Origin: JAWVZS01 sp964507825
GTDB taxonomy: Archaea; Thermoproteota; Nitrososphaeria; Nitrososphaerales; Nitrosopumilaceae
DNA: 64,000 nucleotides
Direction: 5' to 3'
Assembly: GCA_964507825.1 (NCBI GenBank)
Contig: CAZDQM010000066.1
Coordinates: 13,161 to 77,160, forward strand
A program made the position numbers and the translations under genes. Numbering within the stretch: the stretch's first letter is position 1; each line of letters starts with the position of its first letter. Shown here piece by piece: positions 34,181 to 43,964 of the stretch. Under the pieces are notes generated by a model, which saw only the letters and a program-made list of their open reading frames with translations, did no database searches and was not told the origin of the DNA.

Positions 34181-35071
34181 TTAAGAGTCTTGAATCGCCT
34201 TGGCAATGGTGGCCGACACATCCACCACCGACGTATCCCCCGGGATCGTGTTTGTACTGATAATCCCCGTCACACCCGCCTTTCGAATCTTTGCCTCGGC
34301 ATCATTGATGAGCAAGGAATGCGTGCATGCAACAAAAATCCTCCTGCACCCCTGCTTTTTTAAGAATTTGGTCGCCTTGATGATGCTTCCCCCCGTGCTT
34401 ATCATGTCATCAACTAGTATCAAATCCCGGTTCCTCACCTCGCCCAAATCAGACGACACTATACGCACACTGCCGGTCCTCCTGTCCCGCCTCTTTTCAA
34501 GTGCAACAAAACCCGAATTAAACAATTCCGCGAACTCTCTGGCCCTCTCTGCACCGCCCAAATCAGGCGAGACGATCAGGGGGTTATTTAGCCTCTGTTT
34601 CTTCAGGTATCTTGCCAGATCGGGTATTGCTGATATATTCCGGCCTGCCGACTTGAACTGCTTTAGCGCAGCCTTGCTGTGTATATCTATAACGAAAACC
34701 TTGGATGCCCCGGCCGACCTTAGCAATCCTGCAACCGTCTTCATCGTGACTATCTCCCCGGACAGGAACTCTTTGTCCTGCCTTGCATATCCGATATAGG
34801 GGATCACTGCAAAGACCTTAGAGCCGTTCTCTCCTGCCTTGTGAACTAGAGACAACGCCTGGATCAGATTTGAATCAACCGGGGGCGGCGTGGACTGGAC
34901 TATTATTATGGTCCCCCTTCCTGGGTTTGCCGTCAGGGTGATCTTTTGCTCCCCGTCGGGGAAGACCCGCAACCTGGCCCCGATATATTCTGCCTTGAGT
35001 CTACGTGAAATCCTTTTGGCCAGGTCCTGCGATGCATCTCCGCCAATTACCGTATACCTAGCCAACAGCAC
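34181..35071 (-). CDS. prs: Ribose-phosphate pyrophosphokinase
   Basis: A 296-residue PRPP synthetase supplying PRPP for nucleotides, His and Trp. Key segments: the PDGEQ flexible loop (near 38-42), YARQDKEF (near 94), the metal site VIDIHSK (near 125), SPDLGGAERA (near 165) and the PRPP loop LVDDMISTGGSI (near 217). The start is GTG at 35071 or TTG at 35065; a TTTAA box near 35091-35095 favours the latter if the mRNA is leaderless. The catalytic Lys-Arg pair EKRRDRR is intact. Confidence 0.94.
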   Translation of the reverse strand: MLLARYTVIGGDASQDLAKRISRRLKAEYIGARLRVFPDGEQKITLTANPGRGTIIIVQSTPPPVDSNLIQALSLVHKAGENGSKVFAVIPYIGYARQDKEFLSGEIVTMKTVAGLLRSAGASKVFVIDIHSKAALKQFKSAGRNISAIPDLARYLKKQRLNNPLIVSPDLGGAERAREFAELFNSGFVALEKRRDRRTGSVRIVSSDLGEVRNRDLILVDDMISTGGSIIKATKFLKKQGCRRIFVACTHSLLINDAEAKIRKAGVTGIISTNTIPGDTSVVDVSATIAKAIQDS

Positions 35072-35200
35072 GAATTAGGCGGGCGCCCTCTTAAATTTTG
35101 GCCGGTCAGGTCACAAATCTTACAAAAGTATCGTGTACTATACATGGATATGGCCTCCCGAGCGGCATTACACCTTTCCGGTCACGCGCTGTATTGTATC

Positions 35201-36958
35201 CTACTCGTCAGAATCTGCATCCCCGCGGTCCAGATCTCCAAGCCCGTATTTGTTGATGATCTTCTCACGCTGTGCATCAAGGGAGTCGATCTCTTCGGCC
35301 TCCCTCTTCTCGTCTCCCTGATAAATCGTGCGTATGGGCCATGGAATTCTAATGTCATTCTTTTTGAATTCCTCGTATATGTTCATGAGCATCTCCGTCT
35401 TGGTCTTGTACTGGGCTCCATAATCCCTCACGTACACCCACAGCGAAAAGTCCAGCGACGAATCGTTGAATTTTGTAAACCTTACGACCGGCTGGCTTAT
35501 GTCCACATGTATATCCTTGTCGCAGCCGCAGCTTGGCCTGTTCTGACTCAGGTACGGACACTGGGATTGAGTGATCAAATGCCTGCCCCTTCCGTCCTTG
35601 GCCTCCATCATAATCTTCTTGCCGACCTTGACAAGTATTGCTGCGACCTGCCTCGGATTGTTCAGGTACGAGACGCCGACTTCCACCGCGGCCGGAACCA
35701 TCTTTTGTTCCTTTGTATAGTTGATTATCTGCGCGTTGACAAGCTGCCTTGTGGGAATTATTGCAAATGATTCATGAAGCGCGTGCCTCAAATAAGTCAC
35801 CCTAGGAGTAATCTTGTGCACATAGCCGTTGTATCCTGTGTCTAGCAGTATTCTGTCCCCCTCTACAAAGATTTTATCCTTCCTGATCAGTATGTATGCG
35901 AAATAATTCTGCATGGTCTCCTGTAGCGCAAAACCAACGCCGATTGCAAGCCCGCCCGTCGCCGTTGCAAGAACCACCAAGTCTATACCCCACCAGCTTA
36001 CCACCCCAATAATGACCGCGATGAAAATCCCTAGCGGCAGTATCTGTGATACTGACTTGGGCAGATCCTTTCTCTTTCTTATCGCATATCCTGCAGGGCG
36101 TGCGCCCGGATTGATTCTTTCAAAGCCGCCCATCCTCTTCTCCTCCCTCCAGACATCTATTGGATAAATCTCCTCGACCTCCTGCCCAGTGCGTAACTTT
36201 TTTCCCGCCTGATTATTTCCTGACGTGCAGCTCTTGAAATATTCCTGGTATTTCAGCCGCTCATTCTTCTTCCAGCCCTCAAACGGATCCTTTACAAGCT
36301 CCTCAAAACTGCCTATTGGAATTCCCCTTGTAGTCCGGTATTGCTCAAGCTGTCTCCTCCCCTCCTTGGTCTTTAGCTTGTCGTTGAACTCGTCCTCCGT
36401 GATGTCTTCTGGCACGCGCGTGGGCGGCACCCACTTGTAGAACTTGTGAAACACGTCATCATCATCATCGGGGAACCCCCTTCCATCCTTCCATGCCTCA
36501 AAGTCATCTCTTTCTAGGCCGGACTTGGCCCGCTTGTTGATGATTATGGGAATCATGTGCGCGACCGTATATCCTATTACCAGGACGTTCATCGTATTGA
36601 GGATTTTTGCAAAGGTCTCACTTGCGGTTATCGCGCCGCCTTCGGAGACGGTCATGTGCTCTGCATCAAACAGCTCAAACGTCTGGATGTATGCATTAGC
36701 AGATGATATTAACGCAATTGCAAAAAGCGGAAGAATTGCAACCTGTACGAACCTAGACAGGTGGGGTCTGTGGTAATAGAATTTCTGGTTCTTTACCCAG
36801 CCTGAAAACTGCCGGTATATCAAAACGATTGCCATGATCCCGATGATCAGGCTGATGAGCGCTATCTGGAGTGAGACCGATGACGCCAAAAGCTGGTATA
36901 TGGCATCAAACTGTCCTACCTGGCTTGACACCGCGTCGATAATCTCGTCCTCTGCCAT
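35201..36958 (-). CDS. mscS: MscS-type mechanosensitive channel
   Basis: A 585-residue channel that should release solutes on hypo-osmotic shock. N-terminal helices at about 35-50, 68-85 and 110-130 are followed by a long acidic, probably cytoplasmic insertion (about 135-290) rich in Asp, Glu and Lys. Two helices then lead into the pore helix and the MscS beta domain (LATATGGLAIGVGFALQETM, then DRILLDTGYNGYV). A Cys cluster, C-P-Y-L...C-G-C, lies within the later cytoplasmic vestibule and is unusual. An ATTTTTAT box at 36983-36990 favours the Met at 36958 over 36976. Confidence 0.88.
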   Translation of the reverse strand: MAEDEIIDAVSSQVGQFDAIYQLLASSVSLQIALISLIIGIMAIVLIYRQFSGWVKNQKFYYHRPHLSRFVQVAILPLFAIALISSANAYIQTFELFDAEHMTVSEGGAITASETFAKILNTMNVLVIGYTVAHMIPIIINKRAKSGLERDDFEAWKDGRGFPDDDDDVFHKFYKWVPPTRVPEDITEDEFNDKLKTKEGRRQLEQYRTTRGIPIGSFEELVKDPFEGWKKNERLKYQEYFKSCTSGNNQAGKKLRTGQEVEEIYPIDVWREEKRMGGFERINPGARPAGYAIRKRKDLPKSVSQILPLGIFIAVIIGVVSWWGIDLVVLATATGGLAIGVGFALQETMQNYFAYILIRKDKIFVEGDRILLDTGYNGYVHKITPRVTYLRHALHESFAIIPTRQLVNAQIINYTKEQKMVPAAVEVGVSYLNNPRQVAAILVKVGKKIMMEAKDGRGRHLITQSQCPYLSQNRPSCGCDKDIHVDISQPVVRFTKFNDSSLDFSLWVYVRDYGAQYKTKTEMLMNIYEEFKKNDIRIPWPIRTIYQGDEKREAEEIDSLDAQREKIINKYGLGDLDRGDADSDE

Positions 36959-37118
36959 GTGTACGATACTTGTCATCTGAGATAAAAATTAGGTATATTG
37001 GTTAACACTAGTTATTATATCGTGTCAGATTTTTTTACCAATTTTTAGTGCAAACCACCCCCGTTTGACCTTTGCTCATATGTAACATTTAACAAGGACA
37101 AAGGTCACCTGGTATTCG

Positions 37119-38471
37119 TTGACTCTGGAGACAGTATGGGACGAATCACCCTCGCTAAAGTCATACACCCTGTCGAATTTTCGGAACCTGCCGCAAGTCC
37201 AAAACCTTTCCGAGGAGAGACAGTTTGAAATGGAGGTGGTCGGTAACGTCCTACCCTTCAAGGCCAACAATTACGTCGTGGAACAATTAATCGACTGGAA
37301 CAACGTGCCCAACGATCCAATCTACGTGCTTACCTTTCCCCAAAAGGGCATGCTAAAGCCGCCGCATTATGAAAAGATGGCCGCAGCCCTAAAGGGCGGC
37401 GCCGACAAGGAAGAGATCGCCAAGGTTGCAAATGAAATTCGACTCCAGCTAAACCCGCATCCTGCAGGCCAGATGGAATTAAACGTCCCATCCCTGTCGG
37501 ACGGAACAAAACTGTATGGCATGCAGCACAAGTACAAGGAGACCTGCCTCTTCTTCCCCAGTCAGAGCCAGACGTGCCATGCATACTGCAGCTTTTGCTT
37601 TAGGTGGCCGCAATTTGTTGGGATGGATGAGATGAAATTTGCAATGAAGGAGAGCGATGATCTAGTCAGGTATGTGACTGAACACCCAGAGATCTCCGAC
37701 ATCTTGTTTACGGGCGGCGATCCGATGATTATGAAGGCGAGAATCTTCAAGACCTACATAGACGCACTGCTAGATGCGGACATTCCGAACCTTAGAACGA
37801 TTAGAATCGGCACCAAGTCACTGGCATACTGGCCCTACAAGTTCCTGACCGACGGTGACGCATCCGAGATGTTAGAGCTGTTTTCAAGGGTTACCCGGAA
37901 GGGAATCCACCTGGCATTCATGGCACACTTTAACCATACCGCCGAGCTGTTGACGGGCGCCGTGGCGGCCGCCATCAGGGAGGTCAAAAAGACGGGCGCA
38001 GAGATTAGGACCCAGTCGCCACTGCTTGCCCACATTAACGATGATGCATCCATGTGGGCCGAAATGTGGAAAAGGCAGGTGCAGATGGGATGCGTGCCGT
38101 ACTATATGTTCGTGGTACGTGATACGGGCGCGCAGCACTACTTTGGCGTGCCCCTAGTCAAGGCATACCAGATCTTCAGGGAGGCATACATGAAGACGAG
38201 CGGCCTTTGCAGGACGGTCCGGGGTCCAAGCATGTCGGCCACCCCGGGCAAGGTAATGATAGACGGGATCCCGACATTTGGGGAGAAAAAGGTAATGTCT
38301 TTTAGGTTTATTCAGGGAAGGAATCCGGACTGGGTACACAAGCCGTTTTATGCCGAATATGACGAGAATGCAATCTGGCTTGATGATTTAAAGCCGGCCT
38401 TTGGAGACCGATTCTTTTTTGCCGACGAGCTGGAACAAAAGTACGGTCGTGCGGGAACCCTCAAAAAATAA
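37119..38471 (+). CDS. kamA: Lysine 2,3-aminomutase-like radical SAM enzyme
   Basis: A 450-residue PLP and radical-SAM enzyme. The 4Fe-4S motif is C-H-A-Y-C-S-F-C (near 145-152), followed by the KamA-type FTGGDPMIMKA (near 205). RIGTKSLAYWPYKF matches the family. Lysine 2,3-aminomutase makes beta-lysine, a precursor of the osmolyte acetyl-beta-lysine in some archaea. The companion acetyltransferase is not adjacent, so the substrate is not proven. The start is TTG at 37119, with ATTTAACA about 30 bases upstream. The neighbour MscS channel also fits osmotic adaptation. Confidence 0.86.
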   Translation: MTLETVWDESPSLKSYTLSNFRNLPQVQNLSEERQFEMEVVGNVLPFKANNYVVEQLIDWNNVPNDPIYVLTFPQKGMLKPPHYEKMAAALKGGADKEEIAKVANEIRLQLNPHPAGQMELNVPSLSDGTKLYGMQHKYKETCLFFPSQSQTCHAYCSFCFRWPQFVGMDEMKFAMKESDDLVRYVTEHPEISDILFTGGDPMIMKARIFKTYIDALLDADIPNLRTIRIGTKSLAYWPYKFLTDGDASEMLELFSRVTRKGIHLAFMAHFNHTAELLTGAVAAAIREVKKTGAEIRTQSPLLAHINDDASMWAEMWKRQVQMGCVPYYMFVVRDTGAQHYFGVPLVKAYQIFREAYMKTSGLCRTVRGPSMSATPGKVMIDGIPTFGEKKVMSFRFIQGRNPDWVHKPFYAEYDENAIWLDDLKPAFGDRFFFADELEQKYGRAGTLKK

Positions 38472-38734
38472 GCCCGTATAATATCTATGTTGGAACTTTA
38501 TAAGGAATCCGGCGGTTTTCGTGCGTTGATGCATAGCACACGCTAGATTCGGTTCTCCCTTCTAGGATGTGGCGAATACGTATCTATGCGGGCATGCAAT
38601 TCCAATACCATGCTTCACCCATTCGTCAGAGTCTCTATGCAGTTACAACACCGGGCATGCAATCCCATACAACAGAACGCGGCAACAACACGTTAAATTA
38701 TATATGATTTCAAGACACATCTCAAAATAATACG
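38472..38734. other. Spacer between core and accessory regions
   Basis: A 263-bp gene-free stretch. CGGGCATGCAAT occurs twice (38589-38600 and 38652-38663). TTAAATTATATA (38693-38704) is a promoter for the glycosyltransferase gene, about 26 bases before a start site near 38728. No tRNA or attachment-site structure was found. Confidence 0.45.
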
Positions 38735-39514
38735 ATGACACGACCGGAGCAGGCTGACTCACCCAAGTTATACGCGGCAGTAATGACATACAATGACGGG
38801 TCAATGATATCCAAATGCCTAGACTCACTAGTAGATTTTGATCAAGTTATCGTCGCGGACGGAGTGTATGCTCACGATATGCCCGGCGCCCCACTGTCAA
38901 ACGACGGCACAAGGGAGATCGCCGCCACCTACAGCAACGTCACCATGCTAGACATGCCATATATGATGGCTGCCGAAAAGAAGAACATGTTGCAGGGTCA
39001 ATCGACACATCCCAACGACATACTCGTGTATGTCGACTCGGATTGCCGCATAGTGGGCGACGTGTCAAGACTCAAGCGGCGCCTGCACAAACGGTTCTGG
39101 GGGGGGGGGTCAGCATTTATTCCAATGTATGTAAAAAATTCGTGGCGTTGCCCAGAGCTTAACGGTCAGGTATTATACAGGGAATGGGTGCTGAATCCGT
39201 GGAACGTGCAAACGCCTAGCAACGACCATGGCAGATATCTCAGAGATGGCCGAGACGTATTCGGAAGTGAGCGCCTCAACTACATTGCAATCATACATGA
39301 TGATTCTGACAGGTCGTATGATGTACGGCAGGCATCCATTACTCATATTAGAAAGGAGGACACAAAGGAGATAAAGCTGCGAAAGTCATACCAGTATCCA
39401 ATATGGGCGAAGATAAGACACCGCGTGGGTAAATACAGGTGCAAACGGCAGGGTGCGATAACTGTAGAGGATATATTATCGATGCATGACCCTGCAAAAA
39501 ACGGACATGTATAA
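38735..39514 (+). CDS. Glycosyltransferase-like protein (GT2-type)
   Basis: A 259-residue protein. The N-terminus is a GT-A-type nucleotide-sugar fold: AAVMTYNDGSMISKCLDSLV, then a D-Q-V-I-V-A-D-G strand and the metal-binding D-S-D in LVYVDSDCRI (near 103). No transmembrane helix is seen, so it is cytosolic or peripheral. It would add sugars to a surface polymer or protein; its position ahead of the pilus-like cluster suggests modification of that system. A tract of eleven G encodes W-G-G-G in the middle (see the repeat entry), so the reading frame is sensitive to slippage. Confidence 0.65.
   Translation: MTRPEQADSPKLYAAVMTYNDGSMISKCLDSLVDFDQVIVADGVYAHDMPGAPLSNDGTREIAATYSNVTMLDMPYMMAAEKKNMLQGQSTHPNDILVYVDSDCRIVGDVSRLKRRLHKRFWGGGSAFIPMYVKNSWRCPELNGQVLYREWVLNPWNVQTPSNDHGRYLRDGRDVFGSERLNYIAIIHDDSDRSYDVRQASITHIRKEDTKEIKLRKSYQYPIWAKIRHRVGKYRCKRQGAITVEDILSMHDPAKNGHV
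39099..39109 (+). repeat. Poly-G(11) tract inside glycosyltransferase gene
   Basis: Eleven consecutive G at 39099-39109 within codons for Trp-Gly-Gly-Gly. Loss or gain of one G would shift the frame at about residue 122 and truncate the enzyme. Such tracts are the classic substrate of slipped-strand phase variation, but they are also a common site of sequencing error. Confidence 0.85.
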
Positions 39515-39638
39515 CAACACCCGTTACATCCCAAAATCTTCCATGGAACAGACTCGTGAGAATTTCATCGATTTTGTGATGTACATAAATTTACGCGCGT
39601 TGCTATACGGCCTGCACTGCAACTGCATTATCTCATAA

Positions 39639-40730
39639 TCATGCCCGGCGCCTTGGACCCTTGACTGCCTTTTTAATCGACGCGGCATCGGATGCCGACA
39701 AGCCTCCTAACAGTACTGTGGTTACAAGATCCACGACTGCCTTTTTTATCGGCGCCTTTGAGAATATTATCATCTTTTCAGATAATCCTGAACCCATCTT
39801 GTATCTGTACGGTGCAGTGCCTATGTCTAGGCCTATATGCGCGGCATCATCTGGCCTCCATGCATACACTGGCTCGCCGTTGATGATGTCGTCTGAGAGT
39901 GTATAGTGCGTGTCGCACTCGATCACCTCTCTTGCCGTCGCGTTCTTTAGGTTTATGTCATATTGCTTCCTTCCAAGCTTTATCCTCATCACGTTCTTTA
40001 CCACACCCGGAGAACCGCCCATGTCATCGTCGCCCTTTTTTACCGTTGCCTCCGAGTCCGCCTTTTTTGGAACACCTCCCTCGACGGCCCTCTTCATACC
40101 CGCCTTGTCTGGATTGAACTGATCAAGTATTTTTCTAAGGGCCGTCCTGTTGGGCGGATCCACCGTCCTCCTCCCACTCTTGGCATATGATATGACCTTG
40201 CTCATGGCGATTGCCTGCTTTTGCATCGGAAGGACCGATATGGGACGTATGACGTGCAGGAATGAGGGTATCACCATGTGACTGTCTGACAGCTTTATGA
40301 TATAGTCGTCTAGATTCTTGATCGCCTCATCGGAGAGCTTGATCTGTGTCAGCGGCATGTACTCTTCTGGAATATCGGACATGCCCGAATCCACGGCATG
40401 GTTCATCGCCTTTAACAGCGAACCCGGTAGTATGGTCGACTCCCTTGAGAATCGAAAGTGCATCCTGATTACATCTGCCTCGTCACGCGCGCGGCTTGTA
40501 CTGCATGGGACGTCGCCTCCGCCAAGCTCCGAGTATGCGTGATATACCTCGATGTTTCCCACCGGGAGGTACCTGCCCTCAAGCTCCGCTACGATGAGAG
40601 GCTTTCTGTTGGCGCCTGCAGACACGTCCTCTTTTGTCCGGTCTATCAAAAGGCGCGGTATCACGCATATGCAGTACGGCGGCTCTACGATCTCGTCGAA
40701 TCTGATCGTGTGCTCCTGCATCGCGCTCAA
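39639..40730 (-). CDS. ParB-like domain protein
   Basis: A 363-residue protein. Residues 35-110 carry a ParB/sulfiredoxin-like pattern: P-L-I-V-A-E-L-E-G-R-Y, V-G-N-I-E-V-Y-H-A-Y-S-E-L, and a D-V-P-C strand followed by RDEADVIRMHFRFSRES, where ParB proteins have the GxxR and NxxR motifs. The middle may be helix-turn-helix. The C-terminal 110 residues (MRIKLGRKQYDINL onward) form a separate alpha-beta domain. It could be a DNA-binding partition or regulatory protein, or a nuclease. Its start overlaps the TFB stop by 4 bp, so it is coupled to a transcription factor. The call rests on pattern only. Confidence 0.45.
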   Translation of the reverse strand: MSAMQEHTIRFDEIVEPPYCICVIPRLLIDRTKEDVSAGANRKPLIVAELEGRYLPVGNIEVYHAYSELGGGDVPCSTSRARDEADVIRMHFRFSRESTILPGSLLKAMNHAVDSGMSDIPEEYMPLTQIKLSDEAIKNLDDYIIKLSDSHMVIPSFLHVIRPISVLPMQKQAIAMSKVISYAKSGRRTVDPPNRTALRKILDQFNPDKAGMKRAVEGGVPKKADSEATVKKGDDDMGGSPGVVKNVMRIKLGRKQYDINLKNATAREVIECDTHYTLSDDIINGEPVYAWRPDDAAHIGLDIGTAPYRYKMGSGLSEKMIIFSKAPIKKAVVDLVTTVLLGGLSASDAASIKKAVKGPRRRA

Positions 40731-41452
40731 CGCTCGAACACCTCGTTTATGGCGTTTCGTGAATTCTGATCCGGATTCCCCTCCGTGTATACCTCATTGT
40801 ACAGCCTCCATGCCTGCTCCCGGCGCTCCATGACTTCTGCATCATTGTAATCAATATCCCCTGCAATCCTCCGCAGGTTCAGGTTAAAGTAGTACCTCTT
40901 GTCGCGCTCAAAATCAGGGACGCTTGACTCCAAGTTGTCGTATATTATACCCGACATGTGCGGCATCCTAGAGCGGTTAAATGCCCATTGAACCACCCTG
41001 AGTATCTCGACTGGTGGTATGGGCAGGCCATATTCCTTGCATGTCATGTGTATTGCCCAGGATGCCGTCTCGGCCACTTCCCTGCTGTTCTTGTACTTGA
41101 GCCTCTCGGCGAACTTGTCCCACGCGGCGTTTTGTAACGAGGAATTAAACCCCAGCTTTTCACATATGTTGCTGAACTTTGAGAGGTGCCTCTTGCTGGT
41201 CGGATCAGACTCACTCACCCCGCCGCGAAAGTACCTCTCGAGTCTGGCACCGCAGTCGGGAATGCTGCCGGTCTCGTCCCTGCCGCCTATACTTCGCATC
41301 TCAAACAGGTTTACGCTGGATTTTGCGCCCTCGTATATGTTGGTGACGACGGACTCTTGCTCCTGAATCACTACGCCGCACCGCCTACATACTATCTCGC
41401 CGTCGCTTTCAACCGTCTTTTCATGCGTGCAATATATCGCGCGGCCGCCCAT
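40727..41452 (-). CDS. tfb: Divergent TFB (TFIIB-like) factor
   Basis: A 241-residue basal transcription factor homologue. An N-terminal zinc ribbon uses C-T-H and C-R-R-C-G-V-V, with His replacing one Cys, which is common in TFB. A short linker is followed by cyclin-like repeats: the ends of the first repeat LSKFSNICEKLGFNSSLQNA and the second VAETASWAIHMTCKEYGLPI are recognisable. It is shorter than the usual 300 residues. The B-reader region is weak. It is the penultimate gene of the long accessory operon, which suggests a dedicated, possibly autoregulatory role in that operon. Confidence 0.75.
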   Translation of the reverse strand: MGGRAIYCTHEKTVESDGEIVCRRCGVVIQEQESVVTNIYEGAKSSVNLFEMRSIGGRDETGSIPDCGARLERYFRGGVSESDPTSKRHLSKFSNICEKLGFNSSLQNAAWDKFAERLKYKNSREVAETASWAIHMTCKEYGLPIPPVEILRVVQWAFNRSRMPHMSGIIYDNLESSVPDFERDKRYYFNLNLRRIAGDIDYNDAEVMERREQAWRLYNEVYTEGNPDQNSRNAINEVFER

Positions 41453-41507
41453 GATTTCACACTAATGATTTGATATTAAAGAATACCACTCTTTTTGTCG
41501 CGGCCGT

Positions 41508-43964
41508 TTATCCTGTCGAAATTGCATTCCGGATCATCTTAACGGTAAACAGCAAGACTACAAAGATGATTAAAGCCATGAATCCAACGTATGTCATGTA
41601 CGGCAACATGCTTTCTATATTATCCTCTATTGCCGGCGGCGCCTCAAAGGACTCTTCTTGCAGTACGGTGGCATTCATTTTGGAACCCCACTCGTTTTCT
41701 ACATGTATGTCCCCGCCGTGAATCATGGCAAGGATGCATCCTGATGAGCAATCCCCCTCAAACAAATACCTGTCCCCGCCGTTTATCACGTACTTTGTGT
41801 TACCCCACCAGTGATCCGTGGAAAACGTCATGATATTTCCATCCCTTATACGCGTCATGTTTACCTCCTTGTATGACGTACTGCTGACAAACTCCTCGTG
41901 ATGCGGATGCATAAACTCGGTGACAAACAGGCGGTCCACCGTGTGCGTTGGCGTGCTCATGCTTATTGTCGTGGGCGCGCCAAATTCAAAGGCATCATAC
42001 TTGGGGGCGTCTAGTATGTTCTGGCCGGGCCGGTCAAACGAGTACCCTGGTGCAAATTCCAAGACAGTCTTTTTTAGCCATATCGCAAGCGTTCCGATCC
42101 CGTATCCGTCGTTTTCCATGTCGTATACCTCGTGCAGGGCCCACTGTGCAAACCACCTGTCGCCGGTATCGTGCAGAGTCTTGGCGTACACGTACTCGTC
42201 TAGCATTATAGTTATATTGTCATCTTTTAGCACCATGTCGCCATTGCGGTCTATTGGAATGCCAAGTATTGTCTCCGTGGCGTTGAGTGGAACGGTACTG
42301 ACAGACCTGTCGTTTGTATACGCGGTCATGTTGTACCATGCGGCAAACGTGGCATGCGGATACTGGTACACATAGTCATAATTTACGTACGAATCGTATC
42401 CCGCCCAGTTCTCTACTGCCACCCTGTTGTGAACAGTTACGTTCTCGTAAAAGCGCTCGGCATTGTCACGATCAAATACTATATCCGTCAGTGGCTGCTC
42501 GAATCGTATTACCCCGTATCCATCGTACTCGAACATGGCGTGCCTGCCGTGTGACATGTACGGTCTAGGACCTGTATCCGGTATGATAGCCTCCGGATTA
42601 TGCTCAAACCATCTGGCAAAATGGGGCCTCCAGTCCGGCGGGTTTGCCCCCGGAATCTGTGGGGCCGAGTCCCATCTAATGCCGGACTCTGGAATCTGTA
42701 TTCTCGGGTATTGTCCGCTTGACCACAGTGTCGTATTCGGATAGAATGCATTAATCTTGCTCCGGCGATCCTGATTTAGGATCCCGTTGTCGTCCCTGCC
42801 GGTTCCCATGGAGCCAAGATACTTTACCATTACTCCGTGCCTGTTGTCATATGCATGGCTTTGCAGGTCCGACAGTACCCCGTACGGGTACACCTCGTAT
42901 ACCGGATCATGCGCCACTATGAGCTGCGTGGTGGAATTGTACCCGTTGTTTACCATGCGTCCGATATTCTCAACCCTAACCGAATATTTGATATCGCGGT
43001 CTCCGAGGTGGTCATGTGATGTGGCCGCATACGCATATACTCCGTCTCCGTTACCGCATTCAAAGCGGTGCGGCATGAATCCTGTTCCTGCACTGTCCCA
43101 AGACGGCCGTAGCCATACCGTATCTCTTTCATCACACTCGAATCCTCCCTCCTGATTCAACGGTGCAAACTCCCTGGTATAATGAAACGTTATGGTTCCG
43201 TTCCTCTCGTTTCTATAGTCGAATCTGGTAACGTGCTCTATTGTAACTGGATCGTAGACATAGTTTGTCATGTCCGGATTTGCCGCAATATATCCGTCCG
43301 AGTCTAGAATCATTTGCTCATACAGGTGCGCCTCTACTGCCGGGGCCCTGATTACCGGCGTTATCGTTGCCGTGCGCGTCTTTGTGAACGTGTGGCACCG
43401 TATCTTGCTACAGTGCGTCTCCTGCGCCGAAATCGTCATCTGTATGCTGCCGCACGTGCCGGTCAGGCGCAACCATGATTCATAGTCCCCGTATCCTGCC
43501 GAGCCGTTATTCCCGGCTCCCAGGCAGTCATTTGCGCCGCTGATAACTATTTCAGCCGGACCATGCGTTACAGTGGTATAGCTCGGATAGGCATGCGGCC
43601 TGCAAGAATTCTGCCGACTGCCTGCAGCTTGCGCGTCGCCGCACCGACCTGATACCTTCTCGTTGTATTCCTGGATGATATCTTCGCCGCCCTCTGCAAG
43701 AATTGCGTACCCATGGACCCTGGGGGCATGGACGCGTTCCCCGTGGCAGTAGCCTGGAAACCCCCACTTGAACTCGTACCAGAACGCGTCCCCCGGATAC
43801 AGCGTATTGTCTGGATTATTCCTCGGAAACCCGTTATACGTCATGTTATAGTATACGTCCCCGCGTATCCACAGCCTGCAGGGCCTGTCGCCGCCCTCTG
43901 CATCTGGTACCGCGGCGAGAAATATTGCCGGCAACACCAACATCGCAAGGGCGGCCGCCCTCAA
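41508..43964 (-). CDS. Large secreted protein with C-terminal anchor
   Basis: An 818-residue protein. A signal peptide (LAMLVLPAIFLAAVPDAEG) is at the N-terminus. A single membrane helix near 785-805 (YVGFMALIIFVVLLFTVKMI) with a short basic tail anchors it at the C-terminus. The ectodomain is rich in Tyr, Asn, Asp and Gly with several Cys, and has many N-x-S/T sequons, expected for an archaeal surface glycoprotein. No named domain was recognised. The start overlaps the pilin-like gene by 4 bp. It is probably a cell-surface or filament-associated protein. Confidence 0.6.
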   Translation of the reverse strand: MRAAALAMLVLPAIFLAAVPDAEGGDRPCRLWIRGDVYYNMTYNGFPRNNPDNTLYPGDAFWYEFKWGFPGYCHGERVHAPRVHGYAILAEGGEDIIQEYNEKVSGRCGDAQAAGSRQNSCRPHAYPSYTTVTHGPAEIVISGANDCLGAGNNGSAGYGDYESWLRLTGTCGSIQMTISAQETHCSKIRCHTFTKTRTATITPVIRAPAVEAHLYEQMILDSDGYIAANPDMTNYVYDPVTIEHVTRFDYRNERNGTITFHYTREFAPLNQEGGFECDERDTVWLRPSWDSAGTGFMPHRFECGNGDGVYAYAATSHDHLGDRDIKYSVRVENIGRMVNNGYNSTTQLIVAHDPVYEVYPYGVLSDLQSHAYDNRHGVMVKYLGSMGTGRDDNGILNQDRRSKINAFYPNTTLWSSGQYPRIQIPESGIRWDSAPQIPGANPPDWRPHFARWFEHNPEAIIPDTGPRPYMSHGRHAMFEYDGYGVIRFEQPLTDIVFDRDNAERFYENVTVHNRVAVENWAGYDSYVNYDYVYQYPHATFAAWYNMTAYTNDRSVSTVPLNATETILGIPIDRNGDMVLKDDNITIMLDEYVYAKTLHDTGDRWFAQWALHEVYDMENDGYGIGTLAIWLKKTVLEFAPGYSFDRPGQNILDAPKYDAFEFGAPTTISMSTPTHTVDRLFVTEFMHPHHEEFVSSTSYKEVNMTRIRDGNIMTFSTDHWWGNTKYVINGGDRYLFEGDCSSGCILAMIHGGDIHVENEWGSKMNATVLQEESFEAPPAIEDNIESMLPYMTYVGFMALIIFVVLLFTVKMIRNAISTG

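Noticed and set aside
38589..38663. Attachment site from the CGGGCATGCAAT direct repeat
   Set aside because: Only 12 bases long, both copies within 75 bp, and no integrase or tRNA is next to it.
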